DNA of 64,000 nucleotides from Prinia subflava (taxonomy: Eukaryota > Chordata > Aves > Passeriformes > Cisticolidae): the NCBI RefSeq assembly GCF_021018805.1, contig NC_086248.1:23692922-23756921 (forward strand). The letters are read 5' to 3'. A program made the translations under genes and the position numbers. Each line of letters begins with the position of its first letter. The first letter of the stretch is position 1. Under the pieces are notes generated by a model, which did not search any database, was not told where the DNA came from, and saw only the letters and a list, made by a program, of their open reading frames with translations. Below, piece after piece: positions 12,001 to 23,800 of this stretch.

Positions 12001-14269
12001 CTGTTGAGGCAAGCTTGGCTGAATGTTTCATTGTTCTTTTGTTTCTATACACATGGAAGCTGATTTAATTCTGCTGCTATCCAGTTAGAGAGGAAAAACT
12101 GCTTTATAAAAATAACACTTGGGAAACACAAGGGAAGACAATTAGAGTTTGAAAATGAATGGCCATAAGCGCAAAGAGAGTCATGTCTGACAATGAAGAA
12201 AAACTAAACAGATTTATTCTTTCTATTATAAAGCACACTATGTTTTTAAATCCATAAGAACAGATGCCCTTTGTTTTCAATGCATGGTCAAAAACAGTGG
12301 CATTGGGTGCAGGGGGAAACAGCTTTAATGCTTTTCTGGGGGAAAATGGCATCGGCAATTCCCATCTTTGTCAGTGAACTATTCCCCAGCTGTGGCAAAC
12401 AGCCAGGCATGGCTGGGGCATGCTTGCACTCCTCCTAAAAGCCATGTTTTCCCCTTTTCCCTCCCAGCTGTAGAGTTCAGCGCTTGCTGCGAGGTCACTG
12501 AGAAAGCCTGTTAGACAAGCTCAAGGTATTATTAACACTGAAATATTCCTGAGCTGCTCTTGTGATTTTTTTACAATACTACCAAAGATATGCTAGTGCA
12601 ATATTTATTTCCACACAGCAACTGAAGAAGCCAAACCTATGATAATAAGCACAAATATATTTTTGTCATCCACAGAGGGCTCTACTGAAAACACAAGAAT
12701 GAGCTCTAATGTCTGCACAATCCTATGCTTGATTTCTTACTCTTTCAGGATTCACAAGAAATGTAGCTTGCAACAAGAGGTGATTTTGGTTTTGCTGTGA
12801 AAACAGGACAAAAGAATAGTTTTCACATAAAATCTTAAATTGTGTGCTAATTTTAACTACCAGAAGGTGAGAATAATTTAAGAGAAACCACTTAAAGCAC
12901 TTTGCAACACTTTTGTGTCCTCTGGTAGTGGGAAAAGGCTTTAAAATGTGGATACACTGCAGGCTATTTTATCATGCCAGAAAGATGTGTGTATGTACAT
13001 GTGTCAGCAGAGCAATAATCACTTTCTTCTCTTGCAGTAATTTGAAATTTTATGCCATTCCTCACACCTCTTGCAAAACGAACTGTTAAGGACAAGGCCT
13101 AAATGCAGCAATGTCACCTACTGTCTCTTCTAGATTTTGTAAAGGATGCAGCTTTTATCAAAATCACCTTTTTTTTTATTTTTGTATTGCTTTCCTTGTT
13201 CTTGTAACTCCATTCAGATGCAACATTCAAAAGGGGTAAATGCTTCTTAGAAACAGCTTTCTCTCTCTACCCATTGGATACTAATAACTTCTGTAGTGGA
13301 CAGGACTGGACAGCAGGCATGCTGTACTCTTGATCTGTCTTCCTCTTTCAAAAATGTTAAACAAAATATTTTCCAAAATATGTTCAATGAATTTGCAAAG
13401 GACTCTAAGGACATTGCCTTCATACATTTAAACAAACCCTGAGTGCAGATGTAGGTTATGGAACATCACCAGTGAGTGGATAAGCAGACAAGAAAAATGA
13501 AAGATAATCTGTTTAACCATTCCAATTGCAAACCCCTCCAGCTGGATGACTCTCTGCTGTCACTTACTGTCTGTGTAATGCTAAGGTAACCTCAGTGCTG
13601 TAATTCTGCATCTACAGCAACACAGGTGAGGGAACCCACATCTAGCAGCCTACCTTGTGTTGATTTAAAATGCTCTGGACATCTTCTGTCAGGCACTGGT
13701 TTGCATGGCTCTGCATAGTCCTCATAAGTAACACATCTCTGCTCTGAGGTGTGATATCTCTTAAACAAATGCCATATGAGGTTGAAATTAAGGAGTGAAA
13801 TATGAGGTCAGTAGCATTGGAAATATGTCTTGTACTGGAAATCTGTGAAGGATGAGGATATGTGAATTTGTGCTTAAAAGATCAGGAAAGTTTCTCCAAT
13901 AGTCTATGAAAAGAGCACCAATCTAGAATATTAAGGCAAGCATCAGCAGAGGTAAAGATATGAGGATATCTTTCATCACAAATTGGAGATACGAGGAGAT
14001 ATGTATGCTCTGTCAGTGGAAACCAAAATGTTGATGTGACTTCCTATCTGTCATCTGTTACCTGACACAAGTAATGACCTCATAAAACATTCATGGATAC
14101 AATCAGGCTTTATGGTACAAATTTGAGGAAGCATAACACCTATTAAAACTCCTTTGGTGCTGTGTTTTTCCATGGATCCTGGGTATGCCCCAAAACATAA
14201 GGTATGGCCTCAATGGATTTGGTTCCATGAAGTATCTGAGAGTTGATTAAGGGACAGGAACAACTGTCA
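9091..14269. other. Gene-free stretch, nothing recognised
   Basis: Ordinary non-coding DNA. Open frames are under about 100 codons and show no recognisable domain. No repeats beyond low-complexity A/T runs were identified. Confidence 0.6.
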
Positions 14270-14652
14270 CATGAGGAAAGGCAGAGAGAGCTGGGACTGT
14301 TTGGACTAGAGAAATCTCAGGGGGAGTCTTTTTATTGTATTTGATGGATGATATGAAGAAGGCAGAGCCTCTTGTCAGATACCAACAGGATAAGAGGCAA
14401 TGGGCACATGCTCAAGCACAGGAATTCTATCTGAAATAAGAAAACTCTTTTTTACTGTGAGGATGGCCAAACACTAGCACAGGTTGTCCAGAGAGGCTGT
14501 GGAGTCTCCATCTGTGGAGATATTCAAAAGCCATGAGGACATGGTCTTGGGTGGAGTGTTCTAGTTGACCCTGCCTTAAGAAGGGTGGCGGGGGTGGACT
14601 AAATGTTCTCCAGAGGTCCCTTCCAACCTCAACTGTTATGTGTTTCTGTTCC
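14270..14652 (+). mobile_element. CR1 LINE 3' end, longer copy
   Basis: The order of blocks is that of the CR1 3' region: 'agagagctgggactgtttgg', 'aacactagcacaggttgtcc', 'gagaggctgtggagtctcca', and at the end 'aggtcccttccaacctcaac' followed by 'tgttatgtgtttctgt'. About 380 bp remain, moderately diverged and 5'-truncated, with no reverse-transcriptase coding part. Orientation is plus. Confidence 0.85.
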
Positions 14653-15249
14653 CTGGTTTCCACATTGCTATGCACTTGAACTGCAGTTTCCTTTATCAGG
14701 AAAGCAAATCAGTTCCTGCATGCATTACAGATAACAGGCTGCAATATTAGACGTCCTCCATGCATAAAAACCTCTCTTTCCTATTTCAGACACAAAGTGA
14801 AGATGTAGCTTATAGATGTTTTAGAAAACGTTGGACATGAAGACAGTGTGTAAAAAGAACATTTGCTATACAAGACTCAAGAGCTGCTTGATTTACACAA
14901 GGTTGAATCATGAATTTCTGAGGCCTTGCCATTGCCTGAAGCTGCAGTGCTTGACCAGCTTCCTCATCTGTGAAGGGCTCCTTTGGTCCTGTATAAAACA
15001 TGATATGTCATCAAGTACTGCTGGATGTAACCCCAAAGGCATAACATTCTGCTAGTTCTGTTGAGAGTCAGGTGACGAAACCAAGAAAATATTTAGATAT
15101 ATGAAAGTTAAGATGTCATTATGTCTAATTTATAGATATAACCTGTTTTTGCCCGTGGAAGTTGGTGGGAGGCACATAAGCTACATCTGTATCAGTAAAT
15201 GAAATAGTCAGGGGGCCTGACTCACCTGCTGACTTTACTTATACCCATG

Positions 15250-15817
15250 TGCTGGCTTTGGCTAGGGTAATTTTCTTTACAGTGGCAGGTATGGGGCTGT
15301 GTTTTGGATTTGTGCTGAACACAGGCTTGATAATATAGAGATGTTCTTGTTATTGTTGAGCAGGGATTACCAGAGCCAAGGCCTTTTCTGCTTTGCACAC
15401 TGCCATGCTGGCAAAGAGGCTGAAGGTGCATGGGAAGCTGGAAAGAGACACAGGTGACCCAGACTGACCAAAGGGATATTCCAGACCATATGGCATCATG
15501 CTCAGTATATAAAGTAGGCGGAAGAAAAAGGATGAGGGGATTTAGAGTGATGGTATTTGTTTTCTCAAGTCACTGTCACATGTGATGGGGCCCTGCTGTC
15601 CTGGAGATGGCTGAGCATCTGCCATGGGTAGCAGAGAATTAATTCCTTGTTTTGTTTTGCTTGCATGTGTGGCTTTTGCATTTTCCATTAAACTGACTTT
15701 ATCTCAAGCCACAGATTCTCTAGCTTGTACTCTTTGATTTTCTCCCTGATTCCACTGATGGGGGAGTGAGCAAGCAGCCATATGGGGCTTGGCTGCTGAT
15801 TGGGTTAGACCACAACA
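15250..15817 (+). mobile_element. ERVL-type LTR, apparently solo
   Basis: A 568-bp LTR runs from TGCTGGCTTTGGCTAGGG to GGGTTAGACCACAACA. It carries the family's promoter block: ACCAAAGGGATATTCCA (15467-15483), CATATGGCATCATGCTCAGT (15487-15506) and a TATA box TATATAAA (15506-15513). A polyadenylation-like ATTAAA lies in 'ccattaaactgactttatct'. No viral coding sequence follows directly, so it is best read as a solo LTR. A target-site duplication was not evident. Recognition is from the known consensus of this common avian LTR; the exact subfamily name is not asserted. Confidence 0.85.
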
Positions 15818-17521
15818 TCAGACAGCTAAATTCTATCTGCCTCTGAATAGTGTGGCTGTATCCTGCCTGTGTGATTCATGGGCCATGCCTGCAGAGTGCA
15901 GGGGAACTTGAGCTAGGACCATGGAGGGAATAAGCTAACCATATATTTTCATTCAAATATGTGACCAGACAGGCCGTTTATGCTTTTCTTAGACTATATA
16001 TGAGCCCCAAATATTTTCTGCCTAATGGGTAGGGCTAGGTATCCATTCCATGATTCCAAGTAACAAATAATTCCACCAAAGTGTCTAGTTAATATTAACA
16101 GGCAGTTAGAACAGTGTTGCCCAAGATGCGGCCTGTACCCATTAATCACATTATAAGACATCATTGGGAAAGTAGTTGGGGCATGAGAAAGAGCAGCTAG
16201 ATGTAGATTAATACGTTACTTAAGTCGTTAGGCAGATGATGTGAATCACTCCTGTTCACCTAGAACTGGAGCATGGAGCAGAGCAGTTGAAAAAGCTGCT
16301 GCATAACAAAGTCAGTAGGAAACACTGGGGCTTTCTTTACATTCTGCATAGTCAAGGCTGTTAGACAGGCAGCCCTGTGAGAGGCCTGGGTCATCTCAGG
16401 AGAGGCATCTACCTGTTCTGTGTGACTGCTGGCAGGGCTGGGCAGGCTTCACCCTGCTGTCAAGGAACACAGTAATGTGGCTGCAACTGCTCTGGTGGTC
16501 TCCTGTGCAATGCTACTGTGTTTGGAGGCTCACCCAGACAGCTGAAGACTTTAATTCAGTTGCATGCTCAGCCACTAACAGCCATCCCCAAGGAGGAGCC
16601 CACAGGCATGGACAAGGCTCCCATTGGAGTAGGGCATGAGCATGCTGGTGACTGGGAGTTACCTGCTAGGGGATCTCTTCTAAGTTGCTGGTTCTCTTCT
16701 CTACCAGTGACTGCTTGAATTCCAATCCAGCTTCCAATGCCTGCCTGATAGGCTGAGGTCTGTCCTTTCTACTAGGCTTGCTTCCCAATTAACACTGAGT
16801 TTTTTAAGAATATAACTTAGTCAGACCAGAAAGCCAGTATTCTCTCCCTGGCAGATGTGGATGCTTAGGGAAAAAACATGAGGAAAACTGGTACAAAATG
16901 ATCCTTCTCTGACTTATTTACCTCATTCCAGCATCCCGTGGTTTGTGGATTTCCCTGGACAGGAATGACACCCAGGCAATGGTAACCAGAGTACTGAATA
17001 TTAAGCCAGATAATAACAATAATAGTAATGACAATGGTGATGATGCCATTATCTAAGTACTAACCACATCTTTTCCATTAATTTGGCTGATCACTTGGAA
17101 AACCCTGTTATGTTTTCACCTCTTGCAATGATCAGTTCCACAATTTACTTAGATGATTCAATCATGTTTATCCCCCAGACACCTATTTTCAGGAGAACAA
17201 TTTCTAAATTATTTTGTCTGCTCCATTATGAAGGACCTTCTATTTTTCTGAAATTCCCCTTTGGCCTTGGCCACCTCTTGCTCTGTTTTATGTGTTTTGA
17301 GATCAGGCAGAAAGAACACACTGCGCAACGTGTATTACACAGAGGTTTACAAATATGCACTGTTTTGTTCTCTGTGGTAACAAAGTCCAACAAAAAGGCT
17401 GGAGAATTTCCATTCTTTCCTCTCTCTCTCCACCAGAGACTCTTTAAAAACTATGTTAAGGGACTGGTTTAGGTACTCTGTGAGGAGATTGTGATTATGG
17501 AAACCCTCAGAGGCAGTAGCA
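15818..17521. other. Stretch between two LTRs, no gene recognised
   Basis: This 1.7 kb separates the solo LTR from the second LTR. An open frame of 129 codons (17083-17472, plus) has no domain I recognise. I see no gag or pol similarity here, so the two LTRs probably do not delimit one provirus. Confidence 0.5.
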
Positions 17522-18061
17522 TGTCTCTGTTGGGTCTGACTGAGATGGAGTTCATTTGTCCCTCACTGTGCTGTGCTTTGCATCAGTAGCACACCAGTGT
17601 TTTGGCTACTGCTGAGCAGCACTGTCCCTGTAACATTCTTTCCCCTCCACCAAGGGTTGGGAGTGGGCAAGATCCTGGGAGGGGATGCAATGAGGCTAGC
17701 TGATCCAAATTAACCAAAGGGATATTCCACACCATATGATGCCAGCTCAGATATAAAAGCTAAGGGAGGGAGGAGAAACAGGGTGGGGATTTGTTATTCT
17801 ACAATGTTTGCCTTCTGGAGCTCCATGTGCTGAAATCCTGCTTCCTGGGAAGTGTCTGAATATTGCTTGCTGATAGGAAGTAGAGATTGACTTTTCCCTT
17901 TGCTTATACACAACCAAACTTTTGCCTTTTTTTTTTTTTTTTTTTAGTAAACTCTCTTATCTCCACATAGGAGCTGTTTTCCATCTTATTATCTCTCCCA
18001 CGGGGGAGTCATAGAGTGGCTTGGTGGGCACCAAGTGCCCAGCCAAGGTCAACCCACTACA
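17522..18061 (+). mobile_element. 5' LTR of a decayed ERVL-type provirus
   Basis: This LTR is related to the one at 15250 but of a different subtype. It shares ACCAAAGGGATATTCCA (exact in part, 17713-17729) and has a TATA box ATATAAAAG at 17751-17759. A 19-nt T run (17927-17945) precedes 'agtaaactctcttatctcca', the equivalent of the polyadenylation region. It ends GTCAACCCACTACA at 18061. Twelve bases on, TGGCAACCAAACTTCAGG (18073-18090) sits where a primer binding site belongs, but it is too diverged to name the tRNA. The 5' limit is uncertain by about 10 bp. Confidence 0.75.
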
Positions 18062-18810
18062 GTACTTTTTTTTGGCAACCAAACTTCAGGCAAGATAAAG
18101 GCAGTTATTTATTGTGGGCTACAGTAAATAGTAAATAGTAGTTAGTGAGTAGCGAGATCCTGTGCAGGACATAGAGTTTGTCTGCTGCACTATATCTTCT
18201 GTGGATGATGAGGGAATACACCTCCTTCTCCTTGCCTGAAATTGATGTGAATGCTTTTATAATGCTGTCTCCCATGACCTTGGCTTATCCTTATGCAAGC
18301 TGCAATAATACTAGCTGATACTGTTCATCATACTAACTAATACTGTTGGTACGCTATGGAGTTCATGGGATCAGGCATCATCCTGGTGTAAGAGAAAACA
18401 ATCTTTAGGTGAGGAGCTATTGAAATCTGCCCTGAGACATCCAGTTCCTGGGTAGCAGGGTTTATAGAAGGATTTGGGTAAGTTTTTAGGGTGGTTATCA
18501 CCTCCCATTACCTAGGGCTTTACACCTGAACAGGTAATAAACTCTGAAAAACTGACCCATCAACTGATAGAAGGGTGCCTTGCTCACCCCAGTGAAAACC
18601 AGCAGCTTCTTGCCCTCTACTGGGGCCTGTCATGTGCCTGTTGAGCAATTGCACAGGACTGTCAGAGGACTGTAGCTGGGGCAAGAACCCAAACTGCATT
18701 TGAGGACACTATGGCTGAGACAGGAACTCTACAGCAATGGCAGTAATTGCTCCAGCAGTGAAAACCAAAGATGGACAAAGTGAGTTACAGTCCCATGCCA
18801 CTAATTAGTA

Positions 18811-18950
18811 AGAGAAGAGGAGGAGTAAGAAGAAGCATAAGAAGAGAAAGCAGCAGAAGAAGAAACAGAAGAAAGAAGAAACACAAGAAGGAGAAGAAGC
18901 AGAAGAAGAAGGAGAAGAAGAAGAAGGGGAAGTAACAAAAGGAAAGGAGG
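18811..18950 (+). repeat. Purine-only (GAA)n-like tract inside the ERV
   Basis: About 140 bp consist almost entirely of A and G on the plus strand, in imperfect GAA/GAAG/AGAAG units. It lies just 5' of the recognisable gag-like sequence and probably grew from a short Glu/Lys-coding or leader purine stretch. Such homopurine tracts can form triplex (H-DNA) structures and vary in length. Confidence 0.8.
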
Positions 18951-19006
18951 GGTTAAATCAAGAGCCAGGTCCTTCAACAAAGAAATCAAATGGAGTGAGG
19001 CAAATT

Positions 19007-19555
19007 AAGCAGGAAGTCACAGTTACTCAGTCCCTGACCTCATCAGAACTTCAAGACTTGCAAAAAGATTACAGCTCCCAGCCAGGTGAGCAAATTTCTG
19101 CCTAGCTGCTTTAATGCTGGGATAGTGGTGGTGACAGTCAGCAGTTAGAAGGTTATGAAGCCCAAGAGCTGGGATGCCTTGCTTCAGGAAATTGAAAGAA
19201 GAATTGGAAAAGAAGGAGCAATTTGCAGCCTCTGAAGATGGCTTCTCTCAAGCAAGAGGGCAAGATATCCATTTAAGGAAGGTCTTGTGAACTCCCCAGG
19301 GAAATGGACCACTGCAGATGGAGGTATCCAGTTCCTGAGAGAATTAGCAGTGCTGGAAATTGTCTATAACGATCTAAATGGTGTCAGGGTCCCTAAAGGT
19401 TCAGAGGATGCTCCTTGCACAATGGCCATGTGGATGAAGGTGGTTCAAAGTGCCCCTGCATCATATTCCAGCAGCTTGGTAGCAATAGTATTACCCACAA
19501 ATAAATACACTAGCCATAGAGATGGCATCCTCTGGGCTCTGAAATGCTGAAGAAA
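19007..19555 (+). pseudogene. Decayed ERVL gag-like remnant
   Basis: This region follows the nucleotide order of avian ERVL gag: 'cagtccctgacctcatcaga', 'gattacagctcccagccagg', 'aagatatccatttaaggaag', 'ggaaatggaccactgcagat' and 'cagttcctgagagaattagc'. The frame is broken by several stops and shifts before about 19287. The last open segment is 19287-19550 and contains LRELAVLEIVYNDLNG. No functional capsid protein can be made from it. Neighbours are the LTR upstream and the pol remnant downstream, all on the plus strand. Confidence 0.75.
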
Positions 19556-19689
19556 CTTTGGGTACTTCCTCATCCTAACAAGCCCACCCCCCAGCTTTTA
19601 GGGACAGCCCAAGAAATCAGCCCTCTCCTGGCCAGAAGGAAGGGAAGCCCCAGGCGCAGGCCACGTGGTGAACAGTAGACTCTCATGGC

Positions 19690-20820
19690 CTGAATGAAGT
19701 CAGGGCACCTCTGGGTGCTGCCCTACCAGACATGTTGGAACTTCAATGTGAGCTGGAGTCAAAGGCAACCAACTGAGATGCTGTAACTCCCATCCATGAA
19801 CTAATTCATTGACTGGAGAGCCAAGGAGTGATCAGCAGGACCTGCTCACCCTTTAACAGTTCTGTGTGGCTGGTGCAAAAGTCTAATGGGAAATGGAGGC
19901 TGACAGAAGACTATCAGGGCCTGAATGAAGTCATGCTGTGTCTGAGCATTGCCATAACAGACATGCTGGAACTTCAGTGTGAGGTGGACTCAAAGGCAGC
20001 CAAACTGTGCTACAATTGATATCACTGATGCGTTATTCTCAGTCCCTCTGGCAGCAGAATGCAGGCTACAATCTGCTTTCACTTGGAAGTGTGTCCAGTA
20101 CACCTGGAACCAACTGTCTCAACCAGCTAACAAGAAGGAAACACAAGCTTTTCTAGGCCTTGTGGGGTTCTGGAGAATGCATATTCCAGGCTGTGGTCAG
20201 CTTGTGAATCCCCTCTGTTGAGTGACCCGAAAGAAGAACCACTTTGAGTGGGGCCTTGAGCAACAACAGGCCTTTGAGCAGATCAAACAGGAAATAGCTT
20301 GTGCCATAGCTCTTGGGCCTGTTTGGACAGAACCAGCCATGCAAAATATACTCCACACTGCAGCTGGGGAGCAAGGCCTCACCTGGAGCCTCTGGCAACA
20401 AAGGGCCTCAGGAGAAACCTGAGGTCAACCATTAGTGTTTTGGAGCAGGAGTTACTGAGGATCAGAAGCCCGCTATACTCCAGCTGAAAGAGCAATATTA
20501 GCTGCCTATGAGGGGGTTTGAGCTGCCTCAGAAGTTGTTGGGAAGGAAGCATGTCACCTCCTGGCACTGTGATTGCCCGTTTTACGCTGGATGTTTAAAG
20601 GAAACATCCCCGCAACACCTCACACAACCAGCGCTACATGGAGTAAGTGGGTAGCATTTAATACACAGCAAGGTCAAATGGGAAAACCCTGTTTCCCAGA
20701 AATCCTAGAAGAGCTTAGGACTGGCTAGAAGCCAGAGATTTTGGAGCATTGCCTAATAAAGTGACTCATGCCCAAGAAGCACCATCATATAACTTCCACT
20801 TTCTGAGAAATGCCCTAACC
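19690..20820 (+). pseudogene. Decayed ERVL pol remnant (RT to RNase H/integrase junction)
   Basis: Reverse-transcriptase motifs are visible in shifting frames: NGKWRLTEDYQGLNEV at about 19880-19930, a frame change near 20010, then PLAAECRLQSAFTWK. Immediately after VQYTWNQL the sequence jumps to NKKETQAFLGL and GFWRMHIP (connection domain). The intervening piece that should carry the YxDD catalytic motif is deleted, with the joint near 20125. WGLEQQQAFEQIKQEI follows, then RNase H-region similarity fading by about 20820. Stops interrupt throughout. A segment starting GLNEV also occurs upstream (19692-19771), so part of the RT is duplicated. The element is certainly inactive. Confidence 0.8.
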
Positions 20821-23800
20821 ACAAGGGTCTCATAATATCTTTGAAGCTAAGCCCTTCTTGAAAAACAGAAAGTGACCACTATTGCACTTGGTGGATAGCC
20901 TGTTGCTTTTATTTCAGACTGAGTCCCTTTGGGACTTGAGCATTGTTGGTTTGGTCAGTGACTGGACCTACACAGGTCTCTTGGAGCTCCCCTCAGTCTG
21001 AAGAGATGTGTGCTGAGATGCCTGGGAAACTTGGCAGGTCAAATGTGGGAGGAGTCTGGAGGTCAGACCCTTGTAGAGGACAATAAATGAGCAAGGGTCT
21101 GATGCCTCAACCCTTCTTGGAAAAAAATGTCACCATAAATGGACTTTTATTGCTCCTGACTAACTTTTGCTATAAGTCTGCAAAAGCCTAAGTTCATGTT
21201 AGGATCAGTGGCACAAGCAATGTAAAAGTTCACCTGCTGTGCCATGGCTTACAGCCATCAGCACAGTGAGCATTTGTCATGTTGGACCCAGCTGCTTCCC
21301 AGCCTCACCCTCTCTGCAGCACCAAGTCCTCATGTTTTGACTGAAACCATTCCTGTTTGACCTCAGTGATGCTTCATTCTTTTTTGGTTTCTACCTGCCA
21401 CACAGAAAGAAGCAGAAGGAGGATGTAACCCCCATCTTTTCTTGGCAAGAAGGAATTGCTCAGCTTTCTTAGCCTAGAAAAGGGTTGTCAGCTGCATGTC
21501 CAAAACTGGTTCCACGGCAGCCAGGCACAGAGCAGTCCCTGCCTGCCTCTCTGTGTGCCTAATGAGGTAAGAATATGAAAGCATTCCTTGGCAATCACTT
21601 GACAGAAGGAGAGGGTCAAAATTAGAGAAGGGTTTTTTAAAGTTTTTTTTAAAGGTAAAATTCTGCAGAAACAATAAGGCCTTCCATCCCAAATTACATG
21701 CCAGACTTACCTTGCTTGAACCATCAGGTTTCACAGACACTGCCAAACTATCAGTGCTATCTACGTCTTCTCTGACTTTTTCCTGTACTGCCCTCTCTCT
21801 TAGGTTGCCTCCTGACTGTCACTTCACTTTATTAGGTGGGTTAACCCTTTGGTTGGTTATTCCAGCTTCTCACCACTCCTTTGTGTCCTGCTGGTCTCCA
21901 TTTCAGCTGTCTATTCTCCTGTCTCTGAATAAAAGCAGAATTTCCTTTGCCTGTCTCCTTGCAGACAGTTTACAATTCACTCTCTATGCCAGACATGTCT
22001 TCTGCCCACACTGAAATCTGAGCTGCCAGATAAACTGAACTTGGACAAACTGGAGCTCCTTAGCACCTCCCTCTTTTCCTTCTTCCTTTTTTTTTTCATT
22101 AACCATGGACAAAAAACCCCCACACACGAGCTTGTAACTTGTGTACTCTGTCCTCAAGTCTAGGTTGCATAAGCCTTGCAGTCTTCCTTCTTGATGTTCA
22201 GTAATGAGGCATTTTAAGAGGACTATTGTGGGGCTCATGCCCGTGTCCGGCTTCCCAGGTGTTTTGTGTCTCTTCAACCACTTTGCTTCTTGGAGCAGGC
22301 AGAATTCCTGGGAACACTTTGACAGAGAAGATTGGATATGCTGGGTACATGTGATTCAGATTTTTTCCCTTTCCTATCACCACAGAAATCATCAGGCAAG
22401 TTTCAAAACTGGGAACTTGGTGTTACGTCAGGATTTCCTGCCCCACTGAAAGAGTTTTTGAAAGCAGCTGCTAAATCACCAGTTCCTGTTGTAGGGCAGT
22501 CGTAGCTGCTGATCTCCAACTGGAGGTATGCTATGAAGACACAGCACTAGTGTTCAGTGATTTCTGCAGTGTCTGTAACGTCCTCTTGGAGGCACGTGCC
22601 ACCTGTGGTGTCCCAGGACACAGCCCAGAGGTGTTTTTTCATAACAGGTACTGGAGAATCTCCAATCTGACTGATTTTGAGCCAGTGGGCTCCACCAGTA
22701 AAGGTTGTTTACAAGGAAGTAGTTAAGACAAACCAAGTTTATACACGCTCTGTATTTGTTGATAGGATAGGAAGATAGGAAAAAAGATAGGAAATGGGTG
22801 GGCAAGGCTGTCACTGTGTCATCTCTCTCAAACTCTAGGCACAGCTGAAGAAAAGTTGTAAAGACTGTGCAGTTTGATGGTAAAATATATCATAATGCTT
22901 TACGCTTTAATTGCAACTATAGCATCAGACTCACCACCTCACACCATCCTGTGGGCACTTTTAGACCCGTGTTGTGCCTTTGGTTGCCATGTCAGCTGTG
23001 AGGTGTTGTAGCATGCCATTGCAACAGTAAATGTGCTTTGCACCCAAGTTTTGTCACACTACAAGACTCTGTTGGCTGCATCAGGACAAAAGGAGATAAA
23101 CCTCCCCTTTCAGGATGAAAGCAGAGCTGGAAACAGTTAACCATTTTGCTGATGTCCTGACAACTGGTGTGCCTGGCAGATGATCCCCTTTAGACTGCAT
23201 GGTCCTGGAGGAAGTGTTCCTCTTGCCTGGAGAGCAGCTTGCTGTGGTATATCTTGAAAACTGATTCAGAGCTTTGTACAAACATATGAGTACAGAGGAG
23301 ACTCCGTGAGAAACACAGCAGCCTGCAGGGATTTTCCCTGGATACTCTTATTGCACCGTTGTAATCCTCTAAGTTTCCTTTCTGTTCTGTGGGTTTTGAT
23401 TTTCCGAGGCAGAATGAGAAATGTTTTGTCCTAGCACTGTGTTGGGGTTCAGGGCAAGCATCAAACTTTATCAGTTAAAAGCAAGGCAAATCATGCCACA
23501 TTTCTGGAAGCCCGAGTGACAGCTGAAGGGACTGCCTACCTTCTCCTTTCCTAACCATTCCACCTCTTTGAGACCCTGTGGCCTGAGTGGGAATGGTCAG
23601 ATACTGATGACACCACATGTGCTGTGATGAGTGGGAAGGGGAAAGTTAGAATGAATTTCCAGGGACATGTGGGCACTCCCTTCTGGAGCTCTGCTTTCAC
23701 ATGCATCTCTGGAAATGGCTGCATCCCTCCCCCACAAGAAGCTGTGGGATGTGTGCCAATTGGGCTGCACTAGAAGTAAAGTGAAAAAGACAAAAATCTG

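Noticed and set aside
18801..18989. Leu/Ser-rich minus-strand frame
   Set aside because: Translation of the complementary strand of a homopurine tract.
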